A stretch of 64,000 nucleotides of DNA from an uncultured Paracoccaceae bacterium (GCA_947494675.1 CANLVP010000001.1:1054001-1118000), one strand, 5' to 3'. Counted from the stretch's first letter, positions 10,112 through 19,305 are shown. Notes: generated by a model from the sequence alone, not told the origin. Program-made: numbers and translations.

Positions 10112-10516
10112 TTAGTTGGTGCCTGATGTCGTGGGTGTCGTAGGCGTTCCGCCACCGTTACCACCGCCGCCACCGCCGCCGCCTCCGCCGCCATCACCAC
10201 CGCCATCACCACCGCCGTCGCCGCCATCACCACCGCCGTCGCCGCCGCCATCACCACCGCCGTCGCCGCCATCACCGCCACCGTCGCCGCCGTCGTTTCC
10301 GCCGCCGCCGCCAGCGCCAAGAGCAACCGCACCAACAACCGCTGCAATCGGCCCAATGGCGGTCACAAGACCAGTTTGTGAATCGGTTAGCAGATCAATG
10401 CATTGCTGCAGTTCGGCATTGGCAGGCAGCGTACAGTCAACGGCCGCTTCCTGCGCAAACGCAGTGGTTGAAAAGGCTGACAACGCCAGTGAAGCAGTCA
10501 AAACTCGAAGTGTCAT
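10112..10516 (-). CDS. Secreted glycine/aspartate-repeat protein
   Basis: 134-residue protein of unknown function. A clear signal peptide (MTLRVLTASLALSAFSTTAFA|QEA) is followed by a short domain with two cysteines (DCTLP, QQCIDL) that could form a disulfide, a hydrophobic segment (TAIGPIAAVVGAVALGAG), and then about 60 residues made almost entirely of GGD/GGGD repeats ending in TPTTPTTSGTN. The repeats are low in sequence complexity and Asp-spaced, so calcium binding or a flexible surface stalk is conceivable (inference). The ATG at 10516 is chosen because the signal peptide starts there. It is divergent from the wzc-like gene and has its own terminator. The proline-rich frame on the other strand is a shadow. 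Confidence 0.7.
   Translation of the reverse strand: MTLRVLTASLALSAFSTTAFAQEAAVDCTLPANAELQQCIDLLTDSQTGLVTAIGPIAAVVGAVALGAGGGGGNDGGDGGGDGGDGGGDGGGDGGGDGGDGGGDGGGDGGGGGGGGGGGNGGGTPTTPTTSGTN
10161..10318. repeat. Trinucleotide/9-mer repeat tract (GGD coding)
   Basis: Imperfect tandem array of CCGCCATCACCA/CCGCCGTCG units, all multiples of three bases, encoding the Gly-Gly-Asp tail on the minus strand. Such tracts change length by replication slippage without breaking the frame, so tail length is probably variable between strains. Confidence 0.8.
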
Positions 10517-10602
10517 AGGACAAACCCTGTAAAAATCTCTGCGTATTGATAACAGAAACCGCACCAAGACAGAAGATCATAATTCTAGAACACGGGGTTA
10601 TT

Positions 10603-10626
10603 GGAGTTTTTCAGTTAACAAACTCC
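10603..10626. promoter_or_regulatory. Inverted repeat upstream of the wzc-like gene
   Basis: GGAGTTT and AAACTCC form a perfect 7-bp dyad around ten bases (TTCAGTTAAC), 110 bases upstream of the tyrosine kinase start and 86 bases upstream of the divergent Gly/Asp gene. It could be an operator shared by both. No protein is assigned. Confidence 0.35.
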
Positions 10627-10736
10627 TATATTGCCGCCATTCATAGCAGTCCTGCCAAAACGAAGACCACAACTTGTTGCGTTGCTTTTTGCGGCCTTTC
10701 GCGGCAAACCGGTTTGGTCAACAAGTGGGGACGAAC

Positions 10737-12869
10737 ATGAAGGACGAAGGCAGAGGGTTGCGCGCCGCAGAGACCGGTCTTGCATCTGACGATTCGCTCG
10801 ATTTGCAGTCGATTGCCGGGACGCTTTGGCGTGGCAAATGGCTGATCATGTTGACCTCTCTCATCGGCCTGTTGGTCGCCGGTTACTACGCCTTTGTCGT
10901 GGCTGTGCCGCATTACCGGGCGACGGCTGTTGTCATTCTTGAGACCCAACAAGACAGCGTTGTGGACCTGCAAAGTGTTGTCGGTGGAATTTCGGCCGAC
11001 ACCTCGGCAATCAATTCGGAGGTTGAGGTGCTGCGCGCGCGGTCGCTGATGGGCAAAGTCGTTGACCAGTTGAACCTGACCGCAGACCCCGAATTTAACC
11101 GAAACCTGCGTGACCCGTCCCTGCGCGACCGCTTGCGCACCCAGCTTTATGGCCTGCTTGGCCGGACGGAACAGGCACCCAATCTTTCTGAGCAAGACGC
11201 CGCCGCTCGCGAACGTGACGCAGTCGTCACCCGGCTATTGAGCCAGGTTACAGTGCGCAATGTGCCATCCAGTCTGGTTTTTCAGGTCACTGCCGAAACA
11301 GAGAATGCGGTGAAGTCCGCCCAGATCGCGGATACCATCGTTTCGGCCTATATCCTCAATCAGCTTGAAGTGAAGTTTGAAGCAACTGAACAGGCGACCA
11401 GCTGGCTGTCGGATCGGGTTGCGGCGCTTCAAGTTGAACTTGAAGATGCCGAAGCGCAGGTGAAGGATTTCAGTGCGGGCACAGATCTGGTGTCGATCGA
11501 GGGGCTTCAGGCGCTGGAGCGTCAAATCAAGGACCTACGCGACCGGATCACTGCCGCCGAAGCGACAGAGGTGTCCGCCGCAGAAGTCGTGGCAAACCTG
11601 TCCAATGCCACAGACCGCGATGCACGGGCAGAGGCCGCATCTGACCCACAACTGACCCGCCTTTTGGTGCGTGCGCGCAGTGATGACGCGATTGCAACTG
11701 CCTTTGACACCCGGTTTAACCAAATCCTTGCCCGTGCCGAACTTGAGGCGACGCGCAGCACTCAACAACTTGAGGCTCTGCGTGGGTCGCTGGCCCAATT
11801 GGAAGATCAGATCGACCGGCAGGGGCAGGATTTGATCGCGCTGCAACAGCTGCAACGTGAGGCGGAAGCGTCCCGGTTGCTTTACGAATATTTCCTTGGT
11901 CGGCTGAAAGAAACCTCTGCCCAAGAGGGCATCCAGCAGGCCGACAGTCGCATTCTATCGGATGCGGTTGTGCCCATCGAACCATCCGAGCCACGCAAGA
12001 CGTTGATCGCGTTGATGGGCGCGGTCTTGGGTCTGTTTGGTGGCGCGCTGCTGGTGACATTGCGCGAGAACAGCAAGAACGATTTCCGCACGGCAAGCGA
12101 TCTGGAAAGCTTCACTGGTGAGGCGGTGCTGGGCCAGATCCCGTTGATCCCCGGTCGCGGTCGCAAGCGCACGTTGGAATACCTTGGTCAAAAACCAACT
12201 TCTGCCGCTGCCGAGGCAATCCGCAATTTGCGCACCTCTGTCTTGCTGTCCAACGTCGACAACCCGCCGCAAGTGCTGTTGTCGACGTCATCCCTCCCCG
12301 GCGAAGGCAAGACGACCAACTCTTTGGCGCTGTCCCAAAACCTTGCTGGCATGGGGAAGAAAGTGCTCGTGATCGAAGGCGATATCCGTCGCCGGACCTT
12401 CCAGAACTACTTTGAAGGTCTGCCCAAAAAGGGGCTGGTCTCTGTCCTGACGGGTGATGTGCCGCTGGACGACGCGATCCTGAGCAGCCCGCTTTTGGGT
12501 GCGGATATTCTGGGCGGTGAAAAGACCGCAACCAATGCCGCTGATCTGTTTTCGTCTGACAAGTTCAAGACGCTGCTGCAAGAAATGCGGGTCCGCTACG
12601 ATTTCATCGTGATCGACACGCCACCCGTGCTGGTGGTGCCCGATGCGCGGATCATGGCACAGCACGTTGACGCAGTTCTGTTCACGGTCAAATGGGACAG
12701 CACGACCAAACCGCAGGTTGATGAATCGCTGCGCCTGTTCCGCGACGCCAATTTGCGCGTCGCCGGTCTTGTCCTGAGCCAGATCAGCCCGCGCGGGATG
12801 AAGCGGTATGGCTATGGCGGCAAATATGGATCGTATGGAGCTTATGGAGCGAAATACTACACCAACTAG
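10737..12869 (+). CDS. Wzc/ExoP-type polysaccharide co-polymerase tyrosine autokinase
   Basis: 710-residue inner-membrane protein that sets chain length and drives capsule/EPS assembly. Transmembrane helix 1 is at about 40-62 (LIMLTSLIGLLVAGYYAFVV), then a Wzz domain and a long coiled-coil periplasmic part (about 65-410), transmembrane helix 2 at about 420-442, and a cytoplasmic BY-kinase domain with Walker A (SLPGEGKTT, about 520), Walker A' (VLVIEGD) and Walker B (FIVIDTPP, about 622). The tail holds seven tyrosines in 23 residues (RYGYGG...SYGAYGAKYY), the autophosphorylation cluster. The downstream FnIII/C25-like gene starts within its last codons, so the two are coupled. Confidence 0.94.
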   Translation: MKDEGRGLRAAETGLASDDSLDLQSIAGTLWRGKWLIMLTSLIGLLVAGYYAFVVAVPHYRATAVVILETQQDSVVDLQSVVGGISADTSAINSEVEVLRARSLMGKVVDQLNLTADPEFNRNLRDPSLRDRLRTQLYGLLGRTEQAPNLSEQDAAARERDAVVTRLLSQVTVRNVPSSLVFQVTAETENAVKSAQIADTIVSAYILNQLEVKFEATEQATSWLSDRVAALQVELEDAEAQVKDFSAGTDLVSIEGLQALERQIKDLRDRITAAEATEVSAAEVVANLSNATDRDARAEAASDPQLTRLLVRARSDDAIATAFDTRFNQILARAELEATRSTQQLEALRGSLAQLEDQIDRQGQDLIALQQLQREAEASRLLYEYFLGRLKETSAQEGIQQADSRILSDAVVPIEPSEPRKTLIALMGAVLGLFGGALLVTLRENSKNDFRTASDLESFTGEAVLGQIPLIPGRGRKRTLEYLGQKPTSAAAEAIRNLRTSVLLSNVDNPPQVLLSTSSLPGEGKTTNSLALSQNLAGMGKKVLVIEGDIRRRTFQNYFEGLPKKGLVSVLTGDVPLDDAILSSPLLGADILGGEKTATNAADLFSSDKFKTLLQEMRVRYDFIVIDTPPVLVVPDARIMAQHVDAVLFTVKWDSTTKPQVDESLRLFRDANLRVAGLVLSQISPRGMKRYGYGGKYGSYGAYGAKYYTN

Positions 12870-14790
12870 GTTGATGCGGCTCTTTGCGGTATGGCTTTTG
12901 CTGGTCACGGCGCAGGTTGCACATGCACAAGGATCGGCGGAAAAGCCGCTTGCCGTCGATGGTGAGATTGCCGCCGACGGGCGCAGCGTGACCCTGAATT
13001 GGTTCTCTGTCCCACGTACGAATGCAGGCGCTGTCACGGTCAAACGACGCATCCTTGGCGAGACTGGTGGGGACAGTTGGCAAACGGTCGGTGCCAACCT
13101 TGGGACGGTGTTCTCCTATAGCGACAGCACAACCCAACCGGGCGTTGCCTATGAGTATCAGGTGCTGCGCAGTGGTCGTAGCCTGATCGACGTGGGCTAT
13201 TGGGCCACCGGCGTTGATCTGCCCCTGAATGCGGACCGCGGGCAGGCCTATCTCATCGTGGATGAGACAATTGCCGCGCCACTTGCAGACCACATCGCGC
13301 GGTTTCGTCGCGATCTTCAAGGTGACGGATGGAACGTGACGCAACGCGATATAGCCCGTCACGCCGGCAATGATCCCTTGCGCAATCTAGAGGTCGTGAA
13401 CCGGCTGCGCACTTGGCTGGCCGGACAGTATGAAGCGCAACCCGATACCACCCACGCCATCATTCTGATTGGGCGCGTTCCGGTGTTTCAGTCTGGTCGG
13501 ATTAACCCAGATGGCCATGACGCCGTGCCGCAACCGACCGACCTCTATTATGCGGACATGGATGGGTTCTGGCGCATCACGGCTGCGGGTGCTCTGATCC
13601 ACAACGAGGTGCCCGGCGATGCCATCGAGATGCAGGTCGGGCGCATCGATTTTGCCAATTACAGCGACCGCGACCCCACCAAAGAGGTGCAGCTTTTGCG
13701 GTCCTATTTTGATAAGAACCACCATTGGCGGCATGGACTGCACGGCGATCTTCGCACGGGCTACGGCAGCAAAAAACATCTGCTGACCGAGGTGAATACC
13801 TTGCGCAATATCGTCGGGCCGGACGGATATACCGAAGGCGGGCACCATGATGTCGGTGAAGAACAACCGTGGCTTTGGGGCGTGGACTTCGGCGATTGGA
13901 ATGGGAAGCGATATGCAGATGCCCATGCGATCAAGGCGGTTTTCACGATCAATTTTGGCAGCGGAAAGCAGCATTTTGCCGCCCCTCACAACCCGATGAC
14001 AGCCGTGCTGGCGCAGCCTTGGTATCCGATTGCGGTGGGCTGGGGCGCGCGCCCCGCGTGGTGGCTACACCACATGGCCCTTGGCGGCACGATTGGTGAA
14101 GTCCACTTTCGCACTGTCAACAACGGACGCGCGGCAGAGCCTTATCTGGACAGCATGGATTATTTTCCGACCGGCGATTACCTGTGGCGCAATCCTGTCT
14201 GGGTCAATCTGTTGGGTGATCCAACCGCGCGGGCGTTTCCGCTCTTGCCGCCTCAATCACTGACGGCGCGGGCCACGGACGACGGCGTGGTGCTGAATTG
14301 GACGTCTTCCCCTGACCCCGATGCGCATGGTTTCCATATCTTTCGTGCATCAAAGACAGGCGGTATGTTCATCGCCCTCAACGGCGATACGCCGATCACC
14401 GAGACAACTTTTTCCGACCCCGAACCAGCGACCGCCGATGCGGTCTACATGGTGCGGGCTGTCGGCAAGAAGGACGTCTATGCGGGATCCTTCCAGACCC
14501 AATCCCAAGGCATTTTCGCCGAAGTCGATGGCGCGGTCTTGTCTGCACCGACGATCACCCTGTCCGGTTCTATGGGCCAAACGATCGCTTTGCCCCAACA
14601 GTTTAACGCCCCCGAAAATGGGATCATTCATGCTGTGATTGCGGGTCCTGACGAGGGGAGGCTGCGGTGGTCAGAAGGCGCTTGGATATACCAGCCTGCC
14701 GCGGATTTTGTTGGGCAAATCCGGTTTGAATATGCTGCATCCGGGGCCGGACAAACGGTGACAGGCGACGTCGTGATCGACATCAACTAG
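12844..14790 (+). CDS. Secreted FnIII/gingipain-fold (C25-like) protein without cysteines
   Basis: About 648 residues, exported (signal peptide RLFAVWLLLVTAQVAHA|QG). An FnIII-like domain (about 30-110) is followed by a domain resembling the C25 gingipain fold (about 120-450: YLIVDET, DGWNVTQRDIARH, AIILIGRVP, DLYYADMDGFW), a second FnIII-like domain (about 465-560) and a C-terminal beta domain. The whole protein contains no cysteine, so it cannot use the C25 Cys-His dyad even though GGHH and GSGKQHF motifs are near the expected site; it may be a binding protein. The start could be ATG 12844, inside wzc and behind GGAG, or ATG 12874. Cotranscribed with wzc. Confidence 0.6.
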   Translation: MERNTTPTRLMRLFAVWLLLVTAQVAHAQGSAEKPLAVDGEIAADGRSVTLNWFSVPRTNAGAVTVKRRILGETGGDSWQTVGANLGTVFSYSDSTTQPGVAYEYQVLRSGRSLIDVGYWATGVDLPLNADRGQAYLIVDETIAAPLADHIARFRRDLQGDGWNVTQRDIARHAGNDPLRNLEVVNRLRTWLAGQYEAQPDTTHAIILIGRVPVFQSGRINPDGHDAVPQPTDLYYADMDGFWRITAAGALIHNEVPGDAIEMQVGRIDFANYSDRDPTKEVQLLRSYFDKNHHWRHGLHGDLRTGYGSKKHLLTEVNTLRNIVGPDGYTEGGHHDVGEEQPWLWGVDFGDWNGKRYADAHAIKAVFTINFGSGKQHFAAPHNPMTAVLAQPWYPIAVGWGARPAWWLHHMALGGTIGEVHFRTVNNGRAAEPYLDSMDYFPTGDYLWRNPVWVNLLGDPTARAFPLLPPQSLTARATDDGVVLNWTSSPDPDAHGFHIFRASKTGGMFIALNGDTPITETTFSDPEPATADAVYMVRAVGKKDVYAGSFQTQSQGIFAEVDGAVLSAPTITLSGSMGQTIALPQQFNAPENGIIHAVIAGPDEGRLRWSEGAWIYQPAADFVGQIRFEYAASGAGQTVTGDVVIDIN

Positions 14791-15817
14791 CCCCTGCCTT
14801 GCGCCCTTTTTGGTAGTAATCCTCGAACCACGCGACAAACCGCGCGATCCCGTCACGGAAATCGGTTTGAGGCTGATACCCCGTCAATCGGCGCAACAAA
14901 TCCGCATTGGCCCAGGTTGCGGGCACATCGCCCTTTTGCATGTCGATGTAGTTGCGCTTGGCGGGAACACCCAAGCAATCCTCAATCGCGTCAACGAAAT
15001 CGAGCAATCGCACCTTGTCGGAATTTCCAATATTTACAACGCGATATGGGGCGACCGGTGACAGGCTGTCACCCTCTGGCACCTCTTCACCGTCTGTCGG
15101 GCGGACCGGGGGCACATCCATCAAGAGCCGGATGCCCTGCACAAGATCGTCGATGTAGGTGAAGTCACGGAACATCTCACCGTGGTTGTAGATATCAATC
15201 GGACGGCCATCGAGGATCGCATCGACAAACTTGAACAACGCCAGATCGGGCCGCCCCCAAGGTCCGTAGACCGTAAAGAAACGGAACATCGTGGTCGGCA
15301 GGTTCCAAAGATGCGCATAGGCGTGCCCCATGCTTTCGTTTGCCTTCTTGGTCGCCGCATAGATCGTAAGTTGTTCATCTGCCTTATGAATTTCGGCAAA
15401 CGGCATATCCGTGTTGGCCCCATAGACCGAAGACGTTGAAGCCATCATCAGGTGTTCAACGGCATGACGCCGCGCGGCTTCCATGACGTTGAAAGTACCG
15501 ACCACGTTGCTGTCGATGTAGGATCGCGGGTTTTCGAGGCTATAGCGCACCCCCGCTTGTCCAGCGAGGTGAATGATGATGTCAGGCGCGAACCCATCAA
15601 TTGCCGCGTCGAGCGTCGCGATGTCCTCCAGCATGCCTTCGGTCGCGGCAAAGGATGGGTGCTGCAAGAGCATCCCATGGCGACGCTGTTTGAGGGCGAC
15701 GTCATAGTAGTCCGTCATCCCGTCAAAGCCGTGGACAGCAAAACCATCCGCCAACAAGCGTTGGGCCACATGATAGCCAATGAACCCAGCGGTTCCTGTG
15801 ACAAAAATGCGTTTCAC
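14783..15817 (-). CDS. UDP-glucuronate 4-epimerase
   Basis: 344-residue extended short-chain dehydrogenase/reductase converting UDP-glucuronate to UDP-galacturonate for polysaccharide synthesis. The NAD-binding TGTAGFIGYHV motif is at the N-terminus, the catalytic STSSVYG and Y-x3-K (YAATK) follow, then FFTVYGPWGRPD, typical of the Cap1J/LspL group. A GTG at 15817 is chosen because GGGGGG precedes it; a TTG at 15832 lies within that G-run. Its substrate would be made by ugd, 5 kb away in the same locus. The last eight bases overlap the end of the convergent C25-like gene. Confidence 0.92.
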   Translation of the reverse strand: MKRIFVTGTAGFIGYHVAQRLLADGFAVHGFDGMTDYYDVALKQRRHGMLLQHPSFAATEGMLEDIATLDAAIDGFAPDIIIHLAGQAGVRYSLENPRSYIDSNVVGTFNVMEAARRHAVEHLMMASTSSVYGANTDMPFAEIHKADEQLTIYAATKKANESMGHAYAHLWNLPTTMFRFFTVYGPWGRPDLALFKFVDAILDGRPIDIYNHGEMFRDFTYIDDLVQGIRLLMDVPPVRPTDGEEVPEGDSLSPVAPYRVVNIGNSDKVRLLDFVDAIEDCLGVPAKRNYIDMQKGDVPATWANADLLRRLTGYQPQTDFRDGIARFVAWFEDYYQKGRKAGAS

Positions 15818-15902
15818 TGCGCCGCCCCCCAAGATGCCTTCACGTGGTCAGACCATGGCTGGCCCGGTACCGCAAGTCACGGGAAATGGGGGGCGTTTGA
15901 CC

Positions 15903-18900
15903 CTAGGCTTCGGCGAAGGCGTCCTCTTCGTCGTCAAGGTAGAGCCGCGTAAAGTCCGCATCATCCAGTGGCGTTTGACCATTGGTCAATGCGTCCCAAA
16001 GATCCGACCCTTCAAGGCCGCTCCGCGCATCGCCAACTTCGGTCAGGCTAAACGTACCAGACCCGGAGCCGTTTGCGAGCATCGTCAGGGTCACTTTGTC
16101 GGTCGCATAGTCCACGGTGATCTGTGCGTCCTGGTTATTGCCCAGACCTGTGATGCGGATGTCGTCAAAGTTGCCAATAAGGCCGTCCACGTCGATCAGC
16201 GTATGTTCACCTTCGGTGCCCGCAAGTTCGCTGACGTCGATTTCGAGTGACCCGTTTTCAATGTTCACGCCGCTTTCAACATTGGGGCTGTCACCCATGG
16301 CGCCTGAACGCATTTCCGCGATCGCCGAAAAGCCTGTATCGTCTGCGACAAAGCTGAGGTTGCCGCCATCTTCAAAGCGCAGGACAGCTGTGTCACCGTC
16401 GTTGTCGTCAAAGCCAACTTTGGCTTCGTCGCCTTCAATGGTCAGGCTACTGCCATCTTCGACGTCATAGTTGCCACCGTCCGTGGCCAGAATTGCTTGG
16501 CCGTCGGTGACATTCGTCTGTGTGGTGCCGGACATGTCGCCGGCATTCACAAAGCGGCCGCCGTCAATGTTAATCGAAAGCGTGTTGCCATCTGCGTAGC
16601 CATCGATCCAAATCTGGCCCGCTTCGGAGATGTTAAACTCCCCACCGCGTGCGCCGGTTTCGATCTGACCTTCGACAGTCAGTTTGCCGTGCGTCGCAGA
16701 CAGTTCACCGCCGGACCCAAAGTCCAGGTTCTCAATCACGGTGTTGCCACCGTAGTTGACCCAATTGCCCGCAAGATCGACGCTGTCGCCGTGGAACGTG
16801 CCGGGCAAATCCTCTGTCGTCCAGTTCAGGCGATTGTCCCAGCGGATGCCATCGCCCAGCTCGTTTGGAACAAAGCGCAGGGTCGTCGCGTCCAGCCGGA
16901 AATCAGGCGTAATGCCAAAGCCTTGCTGGAAGAATGCGATGATGAGATCCGCGTCAACCACGTCACCCAGGATACCGTCCGCCTGCAGGCGCAAGAAGTC
17001 CCCAAGGTCCGCAATCGTCGCGTCCGGGTCGCCCAAAAGCTGCGCGGTGAAAAGTTGGATTGTGGTTTGGTCGAGAACGTCGAAGTCGAGGCCATCGGTG
17101 TTCACCGCAGACACATTCCCAGCGTCATAACCGTTTTGACCCTGCCAATTATAGATGATGGTATCATCAAAGTAGGGGTCATTTTGGTTATCAAGCGCCC
17201 TGTGGGTCCAGGGCTTTTCGGCCAACTCGTCCGGATTGTTGGGGTCGGCCAGGTGTGCGACGATGTTGTTGATCAGTGTTGTGTCAACGCCGCCATTGAC
17301 AGCACCCATCGTCAGTGCACCGATGTTTTGACCGGACTTATGAGCCCCCGAGGTGATGATGTTGTCCGTCACCAAGGAGTAGTTGCCGGTTGGACCGTTG
17401 CCGTTGTAGTCGCCGCCCAAAAAGCTGACAGCAGCGTTGTTGTCGATAAACGCGTTATCTTCAACAAAGGCACCGCCCCTGAATTGCGCACCAAATGAAC
17501 CCGCCCGCATCGAGATGTTGTCCCGGAATGTGAGGTCCAGTGCCGATGGCTGAAAGTAAAAGTTGTGGCTATACTGACTAGGCGGTTGGCCATCGGCGGC
17601 GTTTCCGTCATCAGAATATCCGTCCGCCCACCCCGTGTGATCATAGATATTGCCTTCGATCAGGATGCCCTTGGTCGAAGTCACGTATGCGCCTGCGACG
17701 CGATCAACGTGGGGCGAAAATGTCACTCCATCAGCAGGCACTTCTGTCACAATATCGTTTGCGTAAGAGTTCCGGATCGTCAGGCCGCTGCCGCTCTGAA
17801 AGCCCAACATGCTGCTGAATTCGACGTCATCAAAAAGGACGTTGTTTCCAGACAGTGAGTTGACGGTGCCTGCAAATTCGACGTCGGAGAAGACAATATT
17901 GTGGCTGTCGCCTTGATAGATCCGCACCATATCGTCGATCACAGGACGGTCGCCATCGCCATAGGACGTGATGTGAACCGGGTGCAATTCGTCTTCACCT
18001 GAAACGCCCCACGCGATAACGCGGCCCAATTCGTCGTAGGAATAGCCGCTTTCAAGCAAAAGCCAGTGCGACGTTTCGGAATTGCTGCCGGTGATCCCGT
18101 ACCAAACGTCCATCCCGGCGTCCTGATCCAACGCCATACCTTCGCTGCCACCATATTCTGGATGGTTCATCAACCAGCCCTGAGTGATCTTGCTGACATC
18201 GAGACCTTCAAGGGCCGCAATGTCGGCGCGGCTAAGTGCGTCGTCGCTGTTGGAAACATAGACCGGGCGGTGAACGTCGCCGGTTTCGACGACGACATCA
18301 TCGTTGGAATCCGTTTCCAACATATAGAAGTTGCCTTCGCCCCAACCTTGCTCTTGCGAACCTTCAACAACAGAATGTTCGCTCTCAAACACTTCGGTCG
18401 TACCGTCTTTGTATGTCACCTCATAGCGATAGGCGACATCTTCGGTTGAATCGGAAGTCGTCAACACAAGCGCCAGCGTGTTGTCAGGATTTACCGTCAC
18501 GTTGCCGTGGGTCGGAACATCAATGATCTGGATGCTTTCGATATCGGCGTGATCGTCTGGTGTGACGGTCAGAACGCGACCGGCCATCGCCTCGGGGCCC
18601 ACAATCTTTGTCAGAACGCCATCATATTCGGGCAGCTCTTCGACCTCAGGCGGCGCAACCACTTCGGGTTCGTCCGCAACTTTTTCGTCTGTATCTTTGG
18701 TCTGGCTTGGCTTCGTTGAGTAGCCATCATCGGTCCCTTCAACGGGATCGGGCGCGTTGGAATTCTGATTGTCGCCAGCTGTAGAGGCGCGGGCGTTGTC
18801 ATCACTTTCATCTTCATCCGTAGATTTCGCCGCGGTCGAAACCGAATTGCTTCCCGAGGACGAACCGCCCAATGCCATGATCGAAAAAAGTGACATAAGC

Positions 18901-18923
18901 GCAGTTAAGATAGCGGCAATCAT
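15903..18923 (-). CDS. Large right-handed beta-helix surface protein
   Basis: 1006 residues. An N-terminal hydrophobic helix (IAAILTALMSLFSIMAL) is followed by GGSSSG and an acidic, Asp/Glu/Ser-rich linker (to about 100), then a small beta domain (about 110-190), a right-handed parallel beta-helix of repeated NN-rich turns (about 270-560: VFSDVEF, LFDDVEF, FIDNNAAVSF, TLINNIVAHL), a calcium-dockerin-like loop region (about 630-660) and a second repetitive beta domain up to the acidic C-terminus. The folds are those of polysaccharide lyases, hydrolases and epimerases, but I see no specific catalytic set. The AGGAGG ribosome-binding site fixes the ATG at 18923. A role in trimming or holding the exopolysaccharide is inference. 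Confidence 0.7.
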   Translation of the reverse strand: MIAAILTALMSLFSIMALGGSSSGSNSVSTAAKSTDEDESDDNARASTAGDNQNSNAPDPVEGTDDGYSTKPSQTKDTDEKVADEPEVVAPPEVEELPEYDGVLTKIVGPEAMAGRVLTVTPDDHADIESIQIIDVPTHGNVTVNPDNTLALVLTTSDSTEDVAYRYEVTYKDGTTEVFESEHSVVEGSQEQGWGEGNFYMLETDSNDDVVVETGDVHRPVYVSNSDDALSRADIAALEGLDVSKITQGWLMNHPEYGGSEGMALDQDAGMDVWYGITGSNSETSHWLLLESGYSYDELGRVIAWGVSGEDELHPVHITSYGDGDRPVIDDMVRIYQGDSHNIVFSDVEFAGTVNSLSGNNVLFDDVEFSSMLGFQSGSGLTIRNSYANDIVTEVPADGVTFSPHVDRVAGAYVTSTKGILIEGNIYDHTGWADGYSDDGNAADGQPPSQYSHNFYFQPSALDLTFRDNISMRAGSFGAQFRGGAFVEDNAFIDNNAAVSFLGGDYNGNGPTGNYSLVTDNIITSGAHKSGQNIGALTMGAVNGGVDTTLINNIVAHLADPNNPDELAEKPWTHRALDNQNDPYFDDTIIYNWQGQNGYDAGNVSAVNTDGLDFDVLDQTTIQLFTAQLLGDPDATIADLGDFLRLQADGILGDVVDADLIIAFFQQGFGITPDFRLDATTLRFVPNELGDGIRWDNRLNWTTEDLPGTFHGDSVDLAGNWVNYGGNTVIENLDFGSGGELSATHGKLTVEGQIETGARGGEFNISEAGQIWIDGYADGNTLSINIDGGRFVNAGDMSGTTQTNVTDGQAILATDGGNYDVEDGSSLTIEGDEAKVGFDDNDGDTAVLRFEDGGNLSFVADDTGFSAIAEMRSGAMGDSPNVESGVNIENGSLEIDVSELAGTEGEHTLIDVDGLIGNFDDIRITGLGNNQDAQITVDYATDKVTLTMLANGSGSGTFSLTEVGDARSGLEGSDLWDALTNGQTPLDDADFTRLYLDDEEDAFAEA

Positions 18924-19305
18924 AGACGCCTCCTGAATAAGAAGCTGAGCCTCAGGAAGGCAAAGCAACAAACACCGGATCCCCATGACCGGCAAAAATG
19001 AAGAAATTCCCTAACGCAGGAACAACAGCGTTAACCAATCGTTACCAATTACGGCTGAAGTGGGGCCGAATGTATGTTGATTCTGGGGCAGTCGCGGTGA
19101 CGCCGACGCAGTTTCGCGGTCCGCACTACGTAACGAACGCGGTGATGTGACCTGCTTTCGCGCCATAAAGCATATGTTGGCAGAACGCCGCCGATCCATC
19201 GAAATCGGGTCGGTTGTTTCCCGCTGGCACCACTCATTTTGCCACGGTCGCGCAGCGAAACTTTCGAGATGGTCAGTCCTCGCGCGCGCAACTATCGTCG
19301 TTCGT
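18924..19305. other. 382-base divergent intergenic region
   Basis: Separates the beta-helix gene from the phytase-like gene. It contains the leader hairpin at 18929-18959 and a direct repeat CGTTAACCAAT/CGTTACCAATT at 19029-19050. The latter reads TTAA-N7-TTAC at 19031-19045, one mismatch from the CtrA full site TTAA-N7-TTAA. No RNA gene or convincing small ORF was seen. Confidence 0.4.
18929..18959 (-). promoter_or_regulatory. Leader hairpin covering the beta-helix gene ribosome-binding site
   Basis: CTTCCTGA and TCAGGAGG pair over eight positions (one G-U) around a 15-base loop on the minus-strand transcript, directly upstream of the ATG at 18923. The 3' arm contains the AGGAGG Shine-Dalgarno. 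Translational control is inferred only from this geometry. Confidence 0.35.

Noticed and set aside
10161-10318. Possible CRISPR-like tandem array
   Set aside because: Units are 3-12 bases without unique spacers and lie inside a coding frame; it is a codon-repeat tract.
10116-10532. Proline-rich plus-strand frame
   Set aside because: Complement of the GGD repeat. The minus strand has a proper signal peptide and a Rho-independent terminator, the plus strand neither.
16497-17498. 333-codon plus-strand frame inside the beta-helix gene
   Set aside because: Shadow of the repetitive beta-helix coding sequence, without start signal or domain.
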